Source: Methylonatrum sp040877625 | GTDB lineage: Bacteria; Pseudomonadota; Gammaproteobacteria; Nitrococcales; Aquisalimonadaceae | Assembly: GCA_040877625.1 (NCBI GenBank) | Contig: JBBDNK010000020.1 | Span: 62,001-126,000, forward strand | Direction: 5' to 3' | DNA length: 64,000 nt | In this document: positions 8,459 through 18,786 of the stretch, piece by piece | Layout: each line of letters starts with the position of its first letter | Numbering within the stretch: position 1 is the first letter of the stretch | Notes under the pieces: model-generated | Told to the model about the DNA's origin: nothing | What the model saw: the letters and a program-made list of their open reading frames with translations, nothing else | The model's database searches: none | Program-made: the position numbers and the translations under genes

Positions 8459-10498
8459 ATGAACGGTGGGAAATTTTCCCTGGCGACTGTAGCGACGTTC
8501 GTCAGCGGATTGGTGGTACTGGCAATCTTGCTGATGGTGGTCAGCTTCGGCTATGTCGCCTACTACGCCAATTTCGACAACGAATATGTCGAACGCACCG
8601 AGGCGGTTCGCGTGCTTTCGCAGACCATTGCGAAAAATGCAGCGGAGGCGGCGAACGGACGTACCGATGCCTTCTTCCAGATGGGTGATGCGCGCAACGC
8701 GATAGAGGAGAACGTCGACCGGCTCATCAACGGCAATCCGAACACCGGCTTGCCGCCCACCGCCAATTATGACGCCGGCGCCTACGAGGCGCTCGAGGAC
8801 GTTGTCCGGCCCTGGCGAGAAACCCGCGGCGACGTTGACGCCATGCGCGAGAACGAAGCCATGCTGATCGCCGTTTACGAGCTGGCCGAGCGCTTCCGTG
8901 TCACCATTCCCCGGGTGCAGCGGGGTCTGCAGCAGACCGCGGAGCGCCTGACTGCCGCAGGCGCATCGCAAGCTCAGGTCTACTGGGCTACGCAGGCCAT
9001 GGTGCAGGCCGAGCGGATTGGACGGCACACGGGTGAGATGCTCCGCGGCGGCGTCGGTAACATTACCGCGTCCGATCGTCTGGCGAGCAGCAAGGACCTA
9101 CTGCGGGAGATCCTCGACTCGCTGGCCGGCGACGGCCCCATCAGCGTGCCGGCCATCACTGATGCAGAGGCACGCAACCTGCTGGCACAGACCAACGACC
9201 TCTTCAGTGGCGTGGAATCGCAGATCAACGACCTTCTTGATCAGTCACCGCAGCTGTTCGAAGTGCGTGACGCGGCCGACCGGATTTTTGTCAATTCCGA
9301 TCGGATTCAGGCGACCGCGGAGCACCTCCTCGGCGTGTACCGCACCCTGCCGGAACAGCGATTCATCCAATGGTGGGCCGGGTTCGCATTTGGTGCGCTG
9401 GCGCTGCTGCTGCTGATCGTCCGGGGCTTTCTGACCCGGATGCTGTCCCTCCAGCAAATCAGCAGGACAGAAGCGGAAAAGCGCAAATCCGAGGATCTGT
9501 CCAGGAAGAACCAGCAGGCCATCCTCGACCTGCTGGACGAGATTCAGGGATTGTCCGAAGGCGACCTTACCGTGCACGCCTCGGTGGGCGAGGAGTTCAC
9601 CGGTGCCATCGGTGACGCCTTTAATGATTCCATCGATGCGCTACGCAACCTGGTAATGACCATCAACGAAACCTCGGTGCAGGTATCGTCCGCGGCGCAG
9701 CAGACGCAGGCCACCGCCATGCACCTTGCCGAGGCCTCGGACCATCAGGCCCATCAGATCACCGCGGCCTCCGCGGCCATTAATGAAATGGCGGTCTCCA
9801 TCGAGGAGGTATCCAGGAATTCAGAAGAATCGGCGGATGTGGCGCAGCGTTCGGTGGATCTGGCAACCCGTGGTGCCGAGACCGTGCGCCGCACCATCGA
9901 CGGCATGGACTCCATTCGCGAGCAGATCCAGGAAACCTCAAAGCGTATAAAACGCCTGGGTGAGTCTTCGCAGGAGATCGGCAACATCGTCGAGCTGATC
10001 AATGACATCGCCGATCAGACCAACATCCTCGCCCTCAATGCGTCCATCCAGGCTGCCATGGCCGGCGAGGCCGGGCGCGGATTCGCGGTGGTTGCCGACG
10101 AAGTGCAGCGGCTGGCCGAGCGCTCGGGTAACGCGACCAAGCAGATCGAAGCACTTGTGAAAACCATCCAGACCGATACCAACGAAGCGGTTATCTCCAT
10201 GGAGGAGTCCACCGCCGGCGTGGTGAGTGGTGCCAGACTGGCCGAGAACGCCGGTGAGGCGCTGCGCGAGATCGAAAGCACCTCCAAGCAGCTGGCGGTG
10301 CTGATCCAGAGTATTTCCGAGTCCGCCCGGCAGCAGTCGCAAGCCGCGGCGAATATCTCGGATACCATGAACGTCATTCAGGAAATCACGTCCCAGACTT
10401 CGGCGGGTACCAACGAGACGGCGACGTCCATCGGTAACCTGGCGGATCTGGCCAACGACTTACGCAACTCGGTATCCGGCTTCAAGCTGCCGGAATGA
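8459..10498 (+). CDS. pilJ: Methyl-accepting chemotaxis protein PilJ
   Basis: 679 residues from the ATG after the strong site GGAGGGAG. TM1 lies near residues 11-36 and TM2 near 304-326 (WWAGFAFGALALLLLIVRGF), enclosing a periplasmic region that corresponds to two type IV pili sensing domains. The cytoplasmic half has a HAMP-like stretch and a long coiled coil whose tip reads INDIADQTNILALNASIQA followed by AGRGFAVVADEVQRLAERS. In Pseudomonas PilJ is the Chp receptor, sensing pilus or surface contact. The C-terminus ends NSVSGFKLPE without a CheR-binding pentapeptide. Confidence 0.96.
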   Translation: MNGGKFSLATVATFVSGLVVLAILLMVVSFGYVAYYANFDNEYVERTEAVRVLSQTIAKNAAEAANGRTDAFFQMGDARNAIEENVDRLINGNPNTGLPPTANYDAGAYEALEDVVRPWRETRGDVDAMRENEAMLIAVYELAERFRVTIPRVQRGLQQTAERLTAAGASQAQVYWATQAMVQAERIGRHTGEMLRGGVGNITASDRLASSKDLLREILDSLAGDGPISVPAITDAEARNLLAQTNDLFSGVESQINDLLDQSPQLFEVRDAADRIFVNSDRIQATAEHLLGVYRTLPEQRFIQWWAGFAFGALALLLLIVRGFLTRMLSLQQISRTEAEKRKSEDLSRKNQQAILDLLDEIQGLSEGDLTVHASVGEEFTGAIGDAFNDSIDALRNLVMTINETSVQVSSAAQQTQATAMHLAEASDHQAHQITAASAAINEMAVSIEEVSRNSEESADVAQRSVDLATRGAETVRRTIDGMDSIREQIQETSKRIKRLGESSQEIGNIVELINDIADQTNILALNASIQAAMAGEAGRGFAVVADEVQRLAERSGNATKQIEALVKTIQTDTNEAVISMEESTAGVVSGARLAENAGEALREIESTSKQLAVLIQSISESARQQSQAAANISDTMNVIQEITSQTSAGTNETATSIGNLADLANDLRNSVSGFKLPE

Positions 10499-10511
10499 CG
10501 AGGTACGGACG

Positions 10512-11405
10512 GTGAACATGGCGGTGTCCGACGGTTACCTCCCTCATGTCCGGCAGGGCGCGCCCGCGCTGCCGGACATGGATGATCGCCAGTTTGAGCA
10601 GTGGGCCGGGCTTCTGGAAGAACGCACCGGCATGACCATGCCGCGGGCGCGGAAGTCCTTTCTCGTGACCAGTGTCGGCATGCGTATGCGTGAGATCGGC
10701 TACGAGGATTTCGATACCTACTACGCGCATCTGACGTCGGGACTGATTGGCAACCTGGAGTGGAATGCTCTGGTAGACCGGCTCACGGTTCATGAGACCC
10801 GGTTTTTCCGCGATCCAAGAGCGTTGGACGTGTTATCGGACACCATACTGCCGGAGCTCGTCCGGCGGCCGGACTGGGATGGCGACCTCAACGTCTGGAG
10901 TGTCGGCTGCTCCACGGGTGAGGAGGTCTGCACCCTGGCCATGGTGCTGGATGCCTTCGCCGGTGCGCACACCGAGGAGGTGCGATTCGGCATTACCGGT
11001 ACGGATATCAGTCTGCAGTCGCTGTCCGTCGCGCGGACCGGCGTATACGGCGAGCGCCGCGCCAGACAGATACCGGATGGATATCGCGTCAATTACTGTG
11101 AAGTCGACTCCCCTGGCCGGTTTCGTCTGATCCACGCGTTGCGGCGGCGCCTGGCATTCGCCCAGATGAACGTGCTGGATGCGGCGGTTGCCTCGCCTCG
11201 CCGCATGGACGTGATCTATTGCCAGAATCTGCTTATCTATTTTGCCCGTCCGCGGCGGGTGGAAATTCTCAACGGGCTGGTCCGCCATCTGCGCCCGGGC
11301 GGCGCCTTGGTCCTGGGGGCCGGCGAAATGATGAACTGGACTAACCCGGTCATGGAACGGCTTCCGAATCGCAAGGACGTGCTGGCATATCGCCGCCGAC
11401 TTTAG
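10512..11405 (+). CDS. pilK: Chemotaxis protein methyltransferase PilK (CheR family)
   Basis: 297 residues. The GTG at 10512 is chosen because GAGG at 10500-10503 is well spaced; an ATG two codons later is possible. CheR architecture: N-terminal helical domain (GMTMPRARKSFLVTSVGMRMRE), HETRFFRD near residue 97, SAM-binding loop VWSVGCSTGEEVCTLAM, and DVIYCQNLLIYFARPRR near the end. It would methylate glutamates of PilJ. It sits 13 bp after pilJ. Confidence 0.94.
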   Translation: MNMAVSDGYLPHVRQGAPALPDMDDRQFEQWAGLLEERTGMTMPRARKSFLVTSVGMRMREIGYEDFDTYYAHLTSGLIGNLEWNALVDRLTVHETRFFRDPRALDVLSDTILPELVRRPDWDGDLNVWSVGCSTGEEVCTLAMVLDAFAGAHTEEVRFGITGTDISLQSLSVARTGVYGERRARQIPDGYRVNYCEVDSPGRFRLIHALRRRLAFAQMNVLDAAVASPRRMDVIYCQNLLIYFARPRRVEILNGLVRHLRPGGALVLGAGEMMNWTNPVMERLPNRKDVLAYRRRL

Positions 11406-11449
11406 CGATCGCGCGAGCGTGAACAGGGCGTAGGACGTGTGGGGTGCCC

Positions 11450-14400
11450 ATGAAGACACAGGAATTCGATCGCAGCGCCTTGGGGTGGGTCCGGAAAGAA
11501 CTGGACGAAACCCTGAGCCAGGCTGCGCAGGCGCTGCAGGAATACAGCGAGGACCCTGACGACAGGACCCGGCTGCGTTTCTGCGCCACCTATCTCCATC
11601 AGGTCTACGGCACGCTGCAGATGCTGGAGCTCTACGGCGTGTCCATGCTTGCCGAAGAGATGGAGAAGCTGATCGACGCCATGCTTGCGGACAGCGTCAC
11701 CAGCGCGCAGGACGCCGAAGAGGCGCTGATGACCGCGATCCTGCGGTCGTCGGAATTGCTGGAGCGCATCCAGGCCGGCCAGAATGACAGCCCGCTGATC
11801 GTGCTCCCCCTGGTCAACGATCTACGCGCCGCCCGCGGCGAGAAGCTGCTCAGCGAAGGCACACTGTTCTTTACCAGCCCCGGCGCCGCACAGAGCGCGC
11901 GTCGCCCTCGTGATGCCGATGCCAACCTCGCGGCCGTGGCCCGCGCCCGTCGGCCCCGCTACCAGCGCGGTCTGTTGGCGCTGCTGCGCGGCGCTGCCGG
12001 TCAGAGCCACATCAATGATCTGCTCACCGTCCTTGGTGATCTCGACGACGCTTCCACCGATGACCGCAGCGGCGACCTCTGGTGGGTTGCCGGCGGCGTG
12101 GTCGAGGGCCTGGATGGGGATGCGATCAAACCCGGACTATCCGTGCAGAACCTGCTCAGGCAGGTTGATCAGGAATTGCGACGGGCGATACGTGACGGTG
12201 AACAGGCACTGATCAATGATCCGCCGTCCGAGCTGTTCAGCAATCTTCTTTATTACGCGAGTCAGGCCGGGCCGCTGACCGACAGACTACAGGCCATTCA
12301 TGAGCGCTTTGGTCTGGAGGGGCTGGCGAGCGAAGCCGAGGCACAGACGGGGCAAACCTTCGTCCCCGGATCCGACATACTCGAGAGCGTCGCCACCGCC
12401 ATCCGCGAAGACGTCACCGGCGTCAAGGATGCACTGGATCTGTTCGTCCGTAGCGGACAGAAGGATGCGGGCCGCCTGGAGCAGGCTGGCGCGAGCCTGC
12501 AGCGGGTCGCGGACACCCTGGGGATGCTCGGGCTGGGTGCGCCGCGCAGCATGATTCGCGAGCAGGTGGATCTGGTGGAGCGGCTGGCGGCCGGCGGCGA
12601 AGCAGACGAGCAACAGTTGATCGATCTGGCCAAGTCCTTGCTGTACGTGGAGTCGTCGCTGGATGCCCTCGTTTCCGGCGGTGCGACCGTCGCCAGCCCC
12701 GAAAGGCAGGACGAAGGTGCCGAAGCACCGCCGGACGACAGCCAGTTCTTCGATATGGAGTACCGCGCCGTCTACCGGACCACGGTGCGTGAGGCGGTGG
12801 CGGACATCACGGCGATCAAGGAAGCCATCGTCCGGTTCATCGAGCGGGAAGACCACGCCGCGCTGGATGACATCGGCCCGCTGGCTCGCCGCCTGCAGGG
12901 CGCATTGGACATTATCGGTCTCGAGCGCGCCGGCAGCCTGATACAGGGTGTTGCCTCGTACCTTCGACAGCATGTGATCGAGCCACTCACGGTGCCTGAC
13001 GGTGGCAGCCTGGACGCCCTGGCGGACGCGATCACCAGCCTGGAGTATTACCTGGAAGCGGTGCTGGAGAACCGCTCCGGCCGTGAAACCATTCTGGAAG
13101 TGGCGGAGCGCAGTATCGCGCGTCTCGGCGGGACATACACCGATACCAGCGTGGGCGACCGCGACGAGCCCGCGGACGAATTCATTACCATGGATGCCGG
13201 CAGTCTGCCGGGCGACGACGAGAAAGAGTCGAGCACTGCAGTTACGGAATTGTCCGGGTCCGCCGAAGCAGGCCCGGACACAAACGTGGCGGATGCCCAA
13301 CCGCCCGCGTCGTCGAGGCCGCCTTCACGGACCGGCGCCCCGGGAGGCGTGAACCACGGTGTCGTGGTGATGGCCGATGAAATGGACGAGGAGATTCTGG
13401 AAATATTCCTCGAGGAAGTCGACGAGGTTCTGGAAACCCTTCGCGAAGTTTATCCCCTCTGGCACGGCAATGCCGAGGACAGCAAGTCCCTGTCCACCGT
13501 ACGCCGCATGTTCCACACCCTGAAGGGGAGCGGACGCATGGCCGGGGCTCTGCTCATGGGTGAGCTGGGCTGGTCCGTTGAGCGCATGCTGAACCGCATT
13601 ATCGACGGCAATGTGCAGCCGAACGGTGATGTCTTCGATGTCATCGAGCGGACGATGGGTGCCGTCCCCGAACTCGCCAGAGAGCTGAAGGACGGGACTG
13701 CACCCGAATCCGATGTTCGCTGGATCATGCGCAAGGCCGATATCCTTGCCGATCCGGATCGGCTCGGTGAGCTGGCGGATCTGCCGGAACCCGGCGCGAC
13801 CGCTGCGGGCGAGCAGAGCGTCGCGCCGGACAGCGAAGCGGACGTTGTCGCGGACGAACAGATCCCGTCCATGGAGCCCGAGGGCGGCGAGAGTGCTGAC
13901 GAAGACGTCGACTACGATCTCGGCTCCGTGCTTGAAGCCTACGCCGACATAACGCCGGGAACGCCGGTCGAGCGCGCCGATGCGGACGCGGATGAGCCAT
14001 CGGCAAAGGAGTTGCCTGAAGCGGATCCGGAGCAGGCGGACGTTGTCGATAAGGCGGGCGACGAGATCTCCGACAGCGCGACCGATCAGCTTCTGGAATG
14101 GTCCGCGGATGATGACGTTCCGGAACCCGGCGATGATTCCGGTCTGGTGCTGGACGAATCGGGCGAGAATGATGCCGACCTGGACAAGTTCCTTGCTGAA
14201 TTCGAGACCTCGACGGACGAGCAGGTCGAAGCCGGTGACCTTGATGAAACGTCGGAAGCCGATGATAGTCTGCCCGTCGAAGATGCTTCGGATTCGGTAC
14301 CCGAGCCGGCACTCGATCCGGCGCTTTACGAAATATTCAGTAACGAAACCGACGATCACTTGAGTGTGGTGCGTGCCTTTATCAATGAAGCGCGCAAGGG

Positions 14401-17400
14401 TGGCGATCAGGGCGGTGTGACCGAGGAACTGGCGCGCGCGCTCCATACCCTGACCGGCAGTGCCCGCATGGCCGATGTGCAGCCGGTTGCCCGGCTGGGC
14501 CGGAAAATGGAAGAGTTTGCCGGCCAGCGCCGCGATACTGGTCGACCACTGGATCAGGAGGATATCGATCTGCTGGAAGCCGGCGTGGCGCGGATCGACG
14601 CTCTGGTGCGGGCCCTCGGCGACGCCAGGGCTGACTTGCCGGATATCGACGATCTGCTGGAGGCGGTAACGGAGCGTCAGCGGGCCAGAACCGAGCCGGC
14701 CACCGATGCCGGAGACGCACGGCGTGATGACGCCACCGCCGTGTCCGCCGAGGAGTCGCCACCCCGCGACGCGTCGGCCGACGGTGCGCCCGTGACCGAG
14801 CCAGGCGATGAAGGTGACCAAGCGGATGTCGTGGCATCCGTCGACGACATCGATTCCGACCTGGTCGAGCTATTTCTGGAAGAAGCGGAAGATATCCTGC
14901 AGTTCCTGGAATCTTCCATCCTGGGCTGGGAGGACGGCAGCGGAACCGAGGCCCGTATTACCGAGCTACACCGCTCCCTGCACACCCTCAAGGGCGGCGC
15001 CAGGCTTGCCCACTTCGATCATGTCGGTGATCTCTGCCATGCCCTGGAGAGCCTGACTTCCGATGTGGAAGCGCACCGGATTCCGGCCGACGACCGCTTT
15101 TTCGATCTGCTGCACACCGTGATGGAACGACTGGCCGACATGGTCGCCAAGGCCGGCGAAGGGGTGCCCACTGGCGGCTGTCAGGATTTGCTGGACGCCA
15201 TTGCCCGCATGCGGCGTGGTGAGGCGCCCTCGGTCGGCGCTCAGGAACCCGCCGCTGCTTCCGCAGCCGCAGCCGAACCGGAGTCCGAAGGCGACGCGTC
15301 CGCGGGCTCCCAGGCGGCCGCGGGCGTGGATGAGCAGGGGCGCGACAATGAGTTGGTGGAAGTTTTCCTGGAGGAGGCCACCGAGATCCTCCAGGCCATC
15401 GAATCCGCTCAGCATGCCTGGGCCGATCAGCCCGATGACAGGGAACAGTTGATCGAAATCGAGCGTGCGTTGCATACGTTGAAGGGCGGAGCCAGAATGG
15501 CTGGATTCCCGCCGATCGCCAACCTCAGCCATGCGCTTGAAACACTGCTGAACCTCGTTCGAGGCGGTTCGGTAGCCACCGATGAGCGGTTGTTCGAGTT
15601 ACTGGATCTCACCCACGACCGCCTGCACATGATGCGCGAAGGTGCCGCCGGCTCATTGGTGCTGGAGGAAGCCGTCGATCTGCTCGCGCAGATAGAGGCA
15701 TTCCGCGAGGGCAAGGCCCAGCCTGCTGCGCCCGCGCCGGCTACTGAAACGTCGACCCCGGAGCACGAGGACAAAGCCCCCGCGCCCAGGGAGCAGGGTG
15801 CGAAGGGACGGCGATCCTCAAAACAGGCCCCCGTCCAGGAGCGGGCTGATGCCGGTCAGGCCAGGGATCAGGCTGAGATTGTCGCGCGAGGCCAGGCCGA
15901 TCAGGTGCGCGTGCGCGCCGATCTGCTGGACAATCTGGTGAACTTTGCCGGTGAAGTCAGCATTTACCGCGCTCGACTTGATCAGCAGGTGGGTGCTTTC
16001 CGCTTTAATCTTGCCGAGTTTGATCAGACCGTCAGCAGATTGCGGGATCAGCTGCGTACGCTGGAGATCGAAACCGAAGCGCAGATTCTGTATCGCTACG
16101 AACGCGAGCACGAACAGGACGAAAAGGAAGGCGATTTCGATCCCCTGGAGCTTGACCGGTTTTCGCGCATGCAGGAGCTGTCCCGCGCCCTGTCCGAATC
16201 GGTCAGTGATCTCGGCAACATCCAGGGCATGCTGGATAATCTCGCCCGTGAATCGGAAACCCTGTTATTGCAGCAATCCCGGGTCAACACCGAGCTGCAG
16301 GATGGGCTGATGCGGACGCGCATGGTGCCGTTCGCAAACCTGGCGCCACGGTTGCGCCGCATCGTCCGGCAGACCGCGCAGGAACTGGGCCGCAAGGCGC
16401 AGCTCAGCGTCGAAGGCGCTCAGGGTGAAATGGACCGTACGGTGCTTGAGCGCGTCACGGCGCCTCTGGAGCACATGCTGCGCAATGCGGTCGCGCATGG
16501 TATCGAGACGCCGGAAACGCGCCTCACCGCCGGCAAGCCGGCCGCCGGCCATATCAGGGTCTCCCTGAATCGCGAAGGCGCCGATGTGGTGCTCCGTGTT
16601 CAGGATGACGGCGCCGGCATGAACCTGGAAGCCATCCGTCGCAAGGCCATGGATCGCGGCCTGCTTCGCGAGGACGCAGAACTGACCGATCGCGAGGTCA
16701 TGCAGTTCGTGCTGGAACAGGGTTTCAGCACGGCCGACGTGGTGACCCAGATCGCCGGTCGCGGCGTCGGCATGGACGTGGTCAATTCCGAAATCAAGCA
16801 GCTCGGCGGTATCCTGGAGATCGACTCCAGCCCCGGTGAGGGCACGCTGTTCACGGTCCGTCTGCCCTTTACCCTGGCCATGAACCAGGCCCTGCTCTGC
16901 GTTGCAGGTGAGCAGGTTTACGCTATTCCGCTGTCCAGTATCGAGGGCGTGGTTCGACTTACCCGCGACCAGTTGGAGACCTATTTCGCCCAGGGCGAGA
17001 CCGGCCTCTATCACTATGGTGATCAGGACTATCAGGTGGTAAGCCTGCTCGATCTGCTCGGTACCGGGGAGCCCGGTCTGGCCGGCCTGGAGAAGCGCAT
17101 CCCGGTGGTGCTGGTGCAGACAGGCGATCATCGCCTTGCCCTGCAGGTGGACAGCCTGCTCGGCAATCGCGAGATCGTGGTCAAATCCGTTGGTCCGCAG
17201 ATAAGCACGGTGCCGGGCATATTCGGCGCAACCATACTGGCCGACGGCCGCGTGGTGCTCATTCTTGACGTCAGTTCCCTTGCTCGCCTCGGCGTGGTCG
17301 GCGATGGCCGCCAGCATGTCTACGAACAGGACGGGGACGGCTACCGGCAGGAGGCGGACGCATTCACCACCGCACTGCCCGTGGTCATGGTGGTCGACGA

Positions 17401-17755
17401 TTCCATCACCATGCGCAAGGTAGCCACGCGCCTGCTGGAGCGCAACCACATGCAGGTGGTTACGGCCAAGGACGGCGTGGACGCCGTCGCCAAACTGCAG
17501 GAGCATGTGCCGGATGCCATGCTGCTGGACATCGAGATGCCCCGTATGGATGGCTACGAACTGGCGACCCACATGCGCAACGACGAGCGTCTACGGAACA
17601 TTCCCATTATCATGATTACCTCCCGCACCGGAGAGAAGCACCGCCAGCGGGCCCTGGAGATCGGTGTCAACCGCTATCTCGGCAAGCCGTACCAGGAGCA
17701 CGATCTGCTGGCCAATCTGCATGAATTGCTGGGAGAGTCGGATGTCCGTCACTGA
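11450..17755 (+). CDS. chpA: Hybrid chemosensory histidine kinase ChpA
   Basis: 2101 residues. The N-terminal ~450 residues are helical without a canonical HxxKG site (FimL/degenerate Hpt type). Four canonical Hpt sites follow: His689 (FHTLKGSGRMAG), His999 (LHTLTGSARMAD), His1178 (LHTLKGGARLAH) and His1342 (LHTLKGGARMAG), separated by very acidic linkers. Then come a dimerization region (LLDNLVNFAGEVSIYRARLD), the HATPase with LRNAVAHGIETPETR and QDDGAGMN, a CheW-like domain, and a C-terminal receiver with VVDDSITMRKVATR and phospho-acceptor Asp2027 (LLDIEMPRMDGYE). It would phosphorylate PilG and PilH. The ATG at 11450 is used; a GTG two codons earlier is possible. Its end overlaps chpB by 14 bases. 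Confidence 0.97.
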   Translation: MKTQEFDRSALGWVRKELDETLSQAAQALQEYSEDPDDRTRLRFCATYLHQVYGTLQMLELYGVSMLAEEMEKLIDAMLADSVTSAQDAEEALMTAILRSSELLERIQAGQNDSPLIVLPLVNDLRAARGEKLLSEGTLFFTSPGAAQSARRPRDADANLAAVARARRPRYQRGLLALLRGAAGQSHINDLLTVLGDLDDASTDDRSGDLWWVAGGVVEGLDGDAIKPGLSVQNLLRQVDQELRRAIRDGEQALINDPPSELFSNLLYYASQAGPLTDRLQAIHERFGLEGLASEAEAQTGQTFVPGSDILESVATAIREDVTGVKDALDLFVRSGQKDAGRLEQAGASLQRVADTLGMLGLGAPRSMIREQVDLVERLAAGGEADEQQLIDLAKSLLYVESSLDALVSGGATVASPERQDEGAEAPPDDSQFFDMEYRAVYRTTVREAVADITAIKEAIVRFIEREDHAALDDIGPLARRLQGALDIIGLERAGSLIQGVASYLRQHVIEPLTVPDGGSLDALADAITSLEYYLEAVLENRSGRETILEVAERSIARLGGTYTDTSVGDRDEPADEFITMDAGSLPGDDEKESSTAVTELSGSAEAGPDTNVADAQPPASSRPPSRTGAPGGVNHGVVVMADEMDEEILEIFLEEVDEVLETLREVYPLWHGNAEDSKSLSTVRRMFHTLKGSGRMAGALLMGELGWSVERMLNRIIDGNVQPNGDVFDVIERTMGAVPELARELKDGTAPESDVRWIMRKADILADPDRLGELADLPEPGATAAGEQSVAPDSEADVVADEQIPSMEPEGGESADEDVDYDLGSVLEAYADITPGTPVERADADADEPSAKELPEADPEQADVVDKAGDEISDSATDQLLEWSADDDVPEPGDDSGLVLDESGENDADLDKFLAEFETSTDEQVEAGDLDETSEADDSLPVEDASDSVPEPALDPALYEIFSNETDDHLSVVRAFINEARKGGDQGGVTEELARALHTLTGSARMADVQPVARLGRKMEEFAGQRRDTGRPLDQEDIDLLEAGVARIDALVRALGDARADLPDIDDLLEAVTERQRARTEPATDAGDARRDDATAVSAEESPPRDASADGAPVTEPGDEGDQADVVASVDDIDSDLVELFLEEAEDILQFLESSILGWEDGSGTEARITELHRSLHTLKGGARLAHFDHVGDLCHALESLTSDVEAHRIPADDRFFDLLHTVMERLADMVAKAGEGVPTGGCQDLLDAIARMRRGEAPSVGAQEPAAASAAAAEPESEGDASAGSQAAAGVDEQGRDNELVEVFLEEATEILQAIESAQHAWADQPDDREQLIEIERALHTLKGGARMAGFPPIANLSHALETLLNLVRGGSVATDERLFELLDLTHDRLHMMREGAAGSLVLEEAVDLLAQIEAFREGKAQPAAPAPATETSTPEHEDKAPAPREQGAKGRRSSKQAPVQERADAGQARDQAEIVARGQADQVRVRADLLDNLVNFAGEVSIYRARLDQQVGAFRFNLAEFDQTVSRLRDQLRTLEIETEAQILYRYEREHEQDEKEGDFDPLELDRFSRMQELSRALSESVSDLGNIQGMLDNLARESETLLLQQSRVNTELQDGLMRTRMVPFANLAPRLRRIVRQTAQELGRKAQLSVEGAQGEMDRTVLERVTAPLEHMLRNAVAHGIETPETRLTAGKPAAGHIRVSLNREGADVVLRVQDDGAGMNLEAIRRKAMDRGLLREDAELTDREVMQFVLEQGFSTADVVTQIAGRGVGMDVVNSEIKQLGGILEIDSSPGEGTLFTVRLPFTLAMNQALLCVAGEQVYAIPLSSIEGVVRLTRDQLETYFAQGETGLYHYGDQDYQVVSLLDLLGTGEPGLAGLEKRIPVVLVQTGDHRLALQVDSLLGNREIVVKSVGPQISTVPGIFGATILADGRVVLILDVSSLARLGVVGDGRQHVYEQDGDGYRQEADAFTTALPVVMVVDDSITMRKVATRLLERNHMQVVTAKDGVDAVAKLQEHVPDAMLLDIEMPRMDGYELATHMRNDERLRNIPIIMITSRTGEKHRQRALEIGVNRYLGKPYQEHDLLANLHELLGESDVRH

Positions 17756-18740
17756 ACCCGGTTCCAGCGCGGTTCCACAGCGGCGCGTCGAGATCGGGCT
17801 GATCGGCGCGACAGGCGAGTCCGCCGCCCTGCTGCGTTCCGGTCTGGAGGCGCACGGGCTGCGGGTAAGGCCGCTGCCGGGGCTGCGGGACTATCTGATG
17901 ATGTCCGGGGCTGAACGCGCCGGGCTGCAGGTGCTGCTGGTGCAACTGGCAGGCGCCCGTGAGTCCGATCTGGAGGCGCTGGATGAGCTGATGGAGACGT
18001 CCGACATCCCAGTGGTGTACAACGAAACCGAGGTCCAGGGCCGCGCCAGGGCCTGGATGCGCCGGCTGGCGGGCAAGCTTCTGTCACTGAGCGGGCCGGC
18101 ATTGGATGCGACCAGGCCGGACACGGCGGTCAGGTCTCGCCGGCACACGCCGGTGATCGGTCCCACGGTATGGGTGCTAGGTGCGTCCTTCGGCGGCCCT
18201 GAAGCCGTGAAACGTTTCCTTACCTCCATGCCGTCGGTGCCGGATGCGGTGTTTTTCCTGGCCCAGCATATCGGTGACGGGTTCATCGATCTGCTCGCCT
18301 CGCAGCTTAACCGCTCCACCGCCTTTACCGTGCGTTCCGCGGCTGACGGCATTGTGCTGCAGCCTGGGCACGTCTACGTAGCCCCGGTCGACCACCTGGT
18401 GAAGCTGGAGGACGGCGATATCATGCGTCTGGTGCCGGATTCCCAGCGCCGTGTTTATCGCCCCAGCATTGATACCCTGATGAAGGAGGTGGCGCGGCAT
18501 TATCGCATGCGCGCGGGTGCGGTGGTTTTCAGCGGCATGGGTAACGATGGCACCAAGGGCGTTCAGTATATCGTCGAGCTGGGCGGAGAGGTCTGGGCAC
18601 AAAGTACGGCCAGCTGCTCCATCAGCAGCATGCCAGACTGTGCCGCGGAAACCGGGGTGGTCTCACGTCGCGGCTCTCCGGAAGAGCTGTCCACCGCGCT
18701 GGTCCAGTATCTTGCCGCACGGCAGCGTGCACCGGCCTGA
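17742..18740 (+). CDS. chpB: Chemotaxis methylesterase ChpB (CheB family) with receiver lacking the phospho-acceptor Asp
   Basis: 332 residues from the ATG inside the end of chpA. The C-terminal methylesterase domain has the catalytic triad Ser149 (GASFGGPEA), His176 (AQHIGDGF) and Asp269 (GMGNDGTKG). The first ~120 residues follow a receiver-like pattern (IGLIGATGESAALLRSGLEA ... LQVLLVQLAG), but the acidic pocket and phospho-acceptor Asp are absent, so activation by ChpA phosphotransfer looks unlikely. It would remove methyl groups from PilJ, opposing PilK. Confidence 0.93.
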   Translation: MSVTEPGSSAVPQRRVEIGLIGATGESAALLRSGLEAHGLRVRPLPGLRDYLMMSGAERAGLQVLLVQLAGARESDLEALDELMETSDIPVVYNETEVQGRARAWMRRLAGKLLSLSGPALDATRPDTAVRSRRHTPVIGPTVWVLGASFGGPEAVKRFLTSMPSVPDAVFFLAQHIGDGFIDLLASQLNRSTAFTVRSAADGIVLQPGHVYVAPVDHLVKLEDGDIMRLVPDSQRRVYRPSIDTLMKEVARHYRMRAGAVVFSGMGNDGTKGVQYIVELGGEVWAQSTASCSISSMPDCAAETGVVSRRGSPEELSTALVQYLAARQRAPA

Positions 18741-18786
18741 AGCAAGGCAAACAGGCGTCAACGGATTTTACGAGGAATGAAGCCCC

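Noticed and set aside
13325..14821. A 498-codon antisense frame over the chpA linkers
   Set aside because: It overlays acidic linker and Hpt codons; its Arg/Gly/His-rich composition is typical of a reverse-frame shadow.
16265..17572. A 435-codon open frame antisense to chpA
   Set aside because: It is a high-GC shadow of a strongly coding gene (receiver, CheW and kinase motifs on the plus strand) and shows no family motifs of its own.
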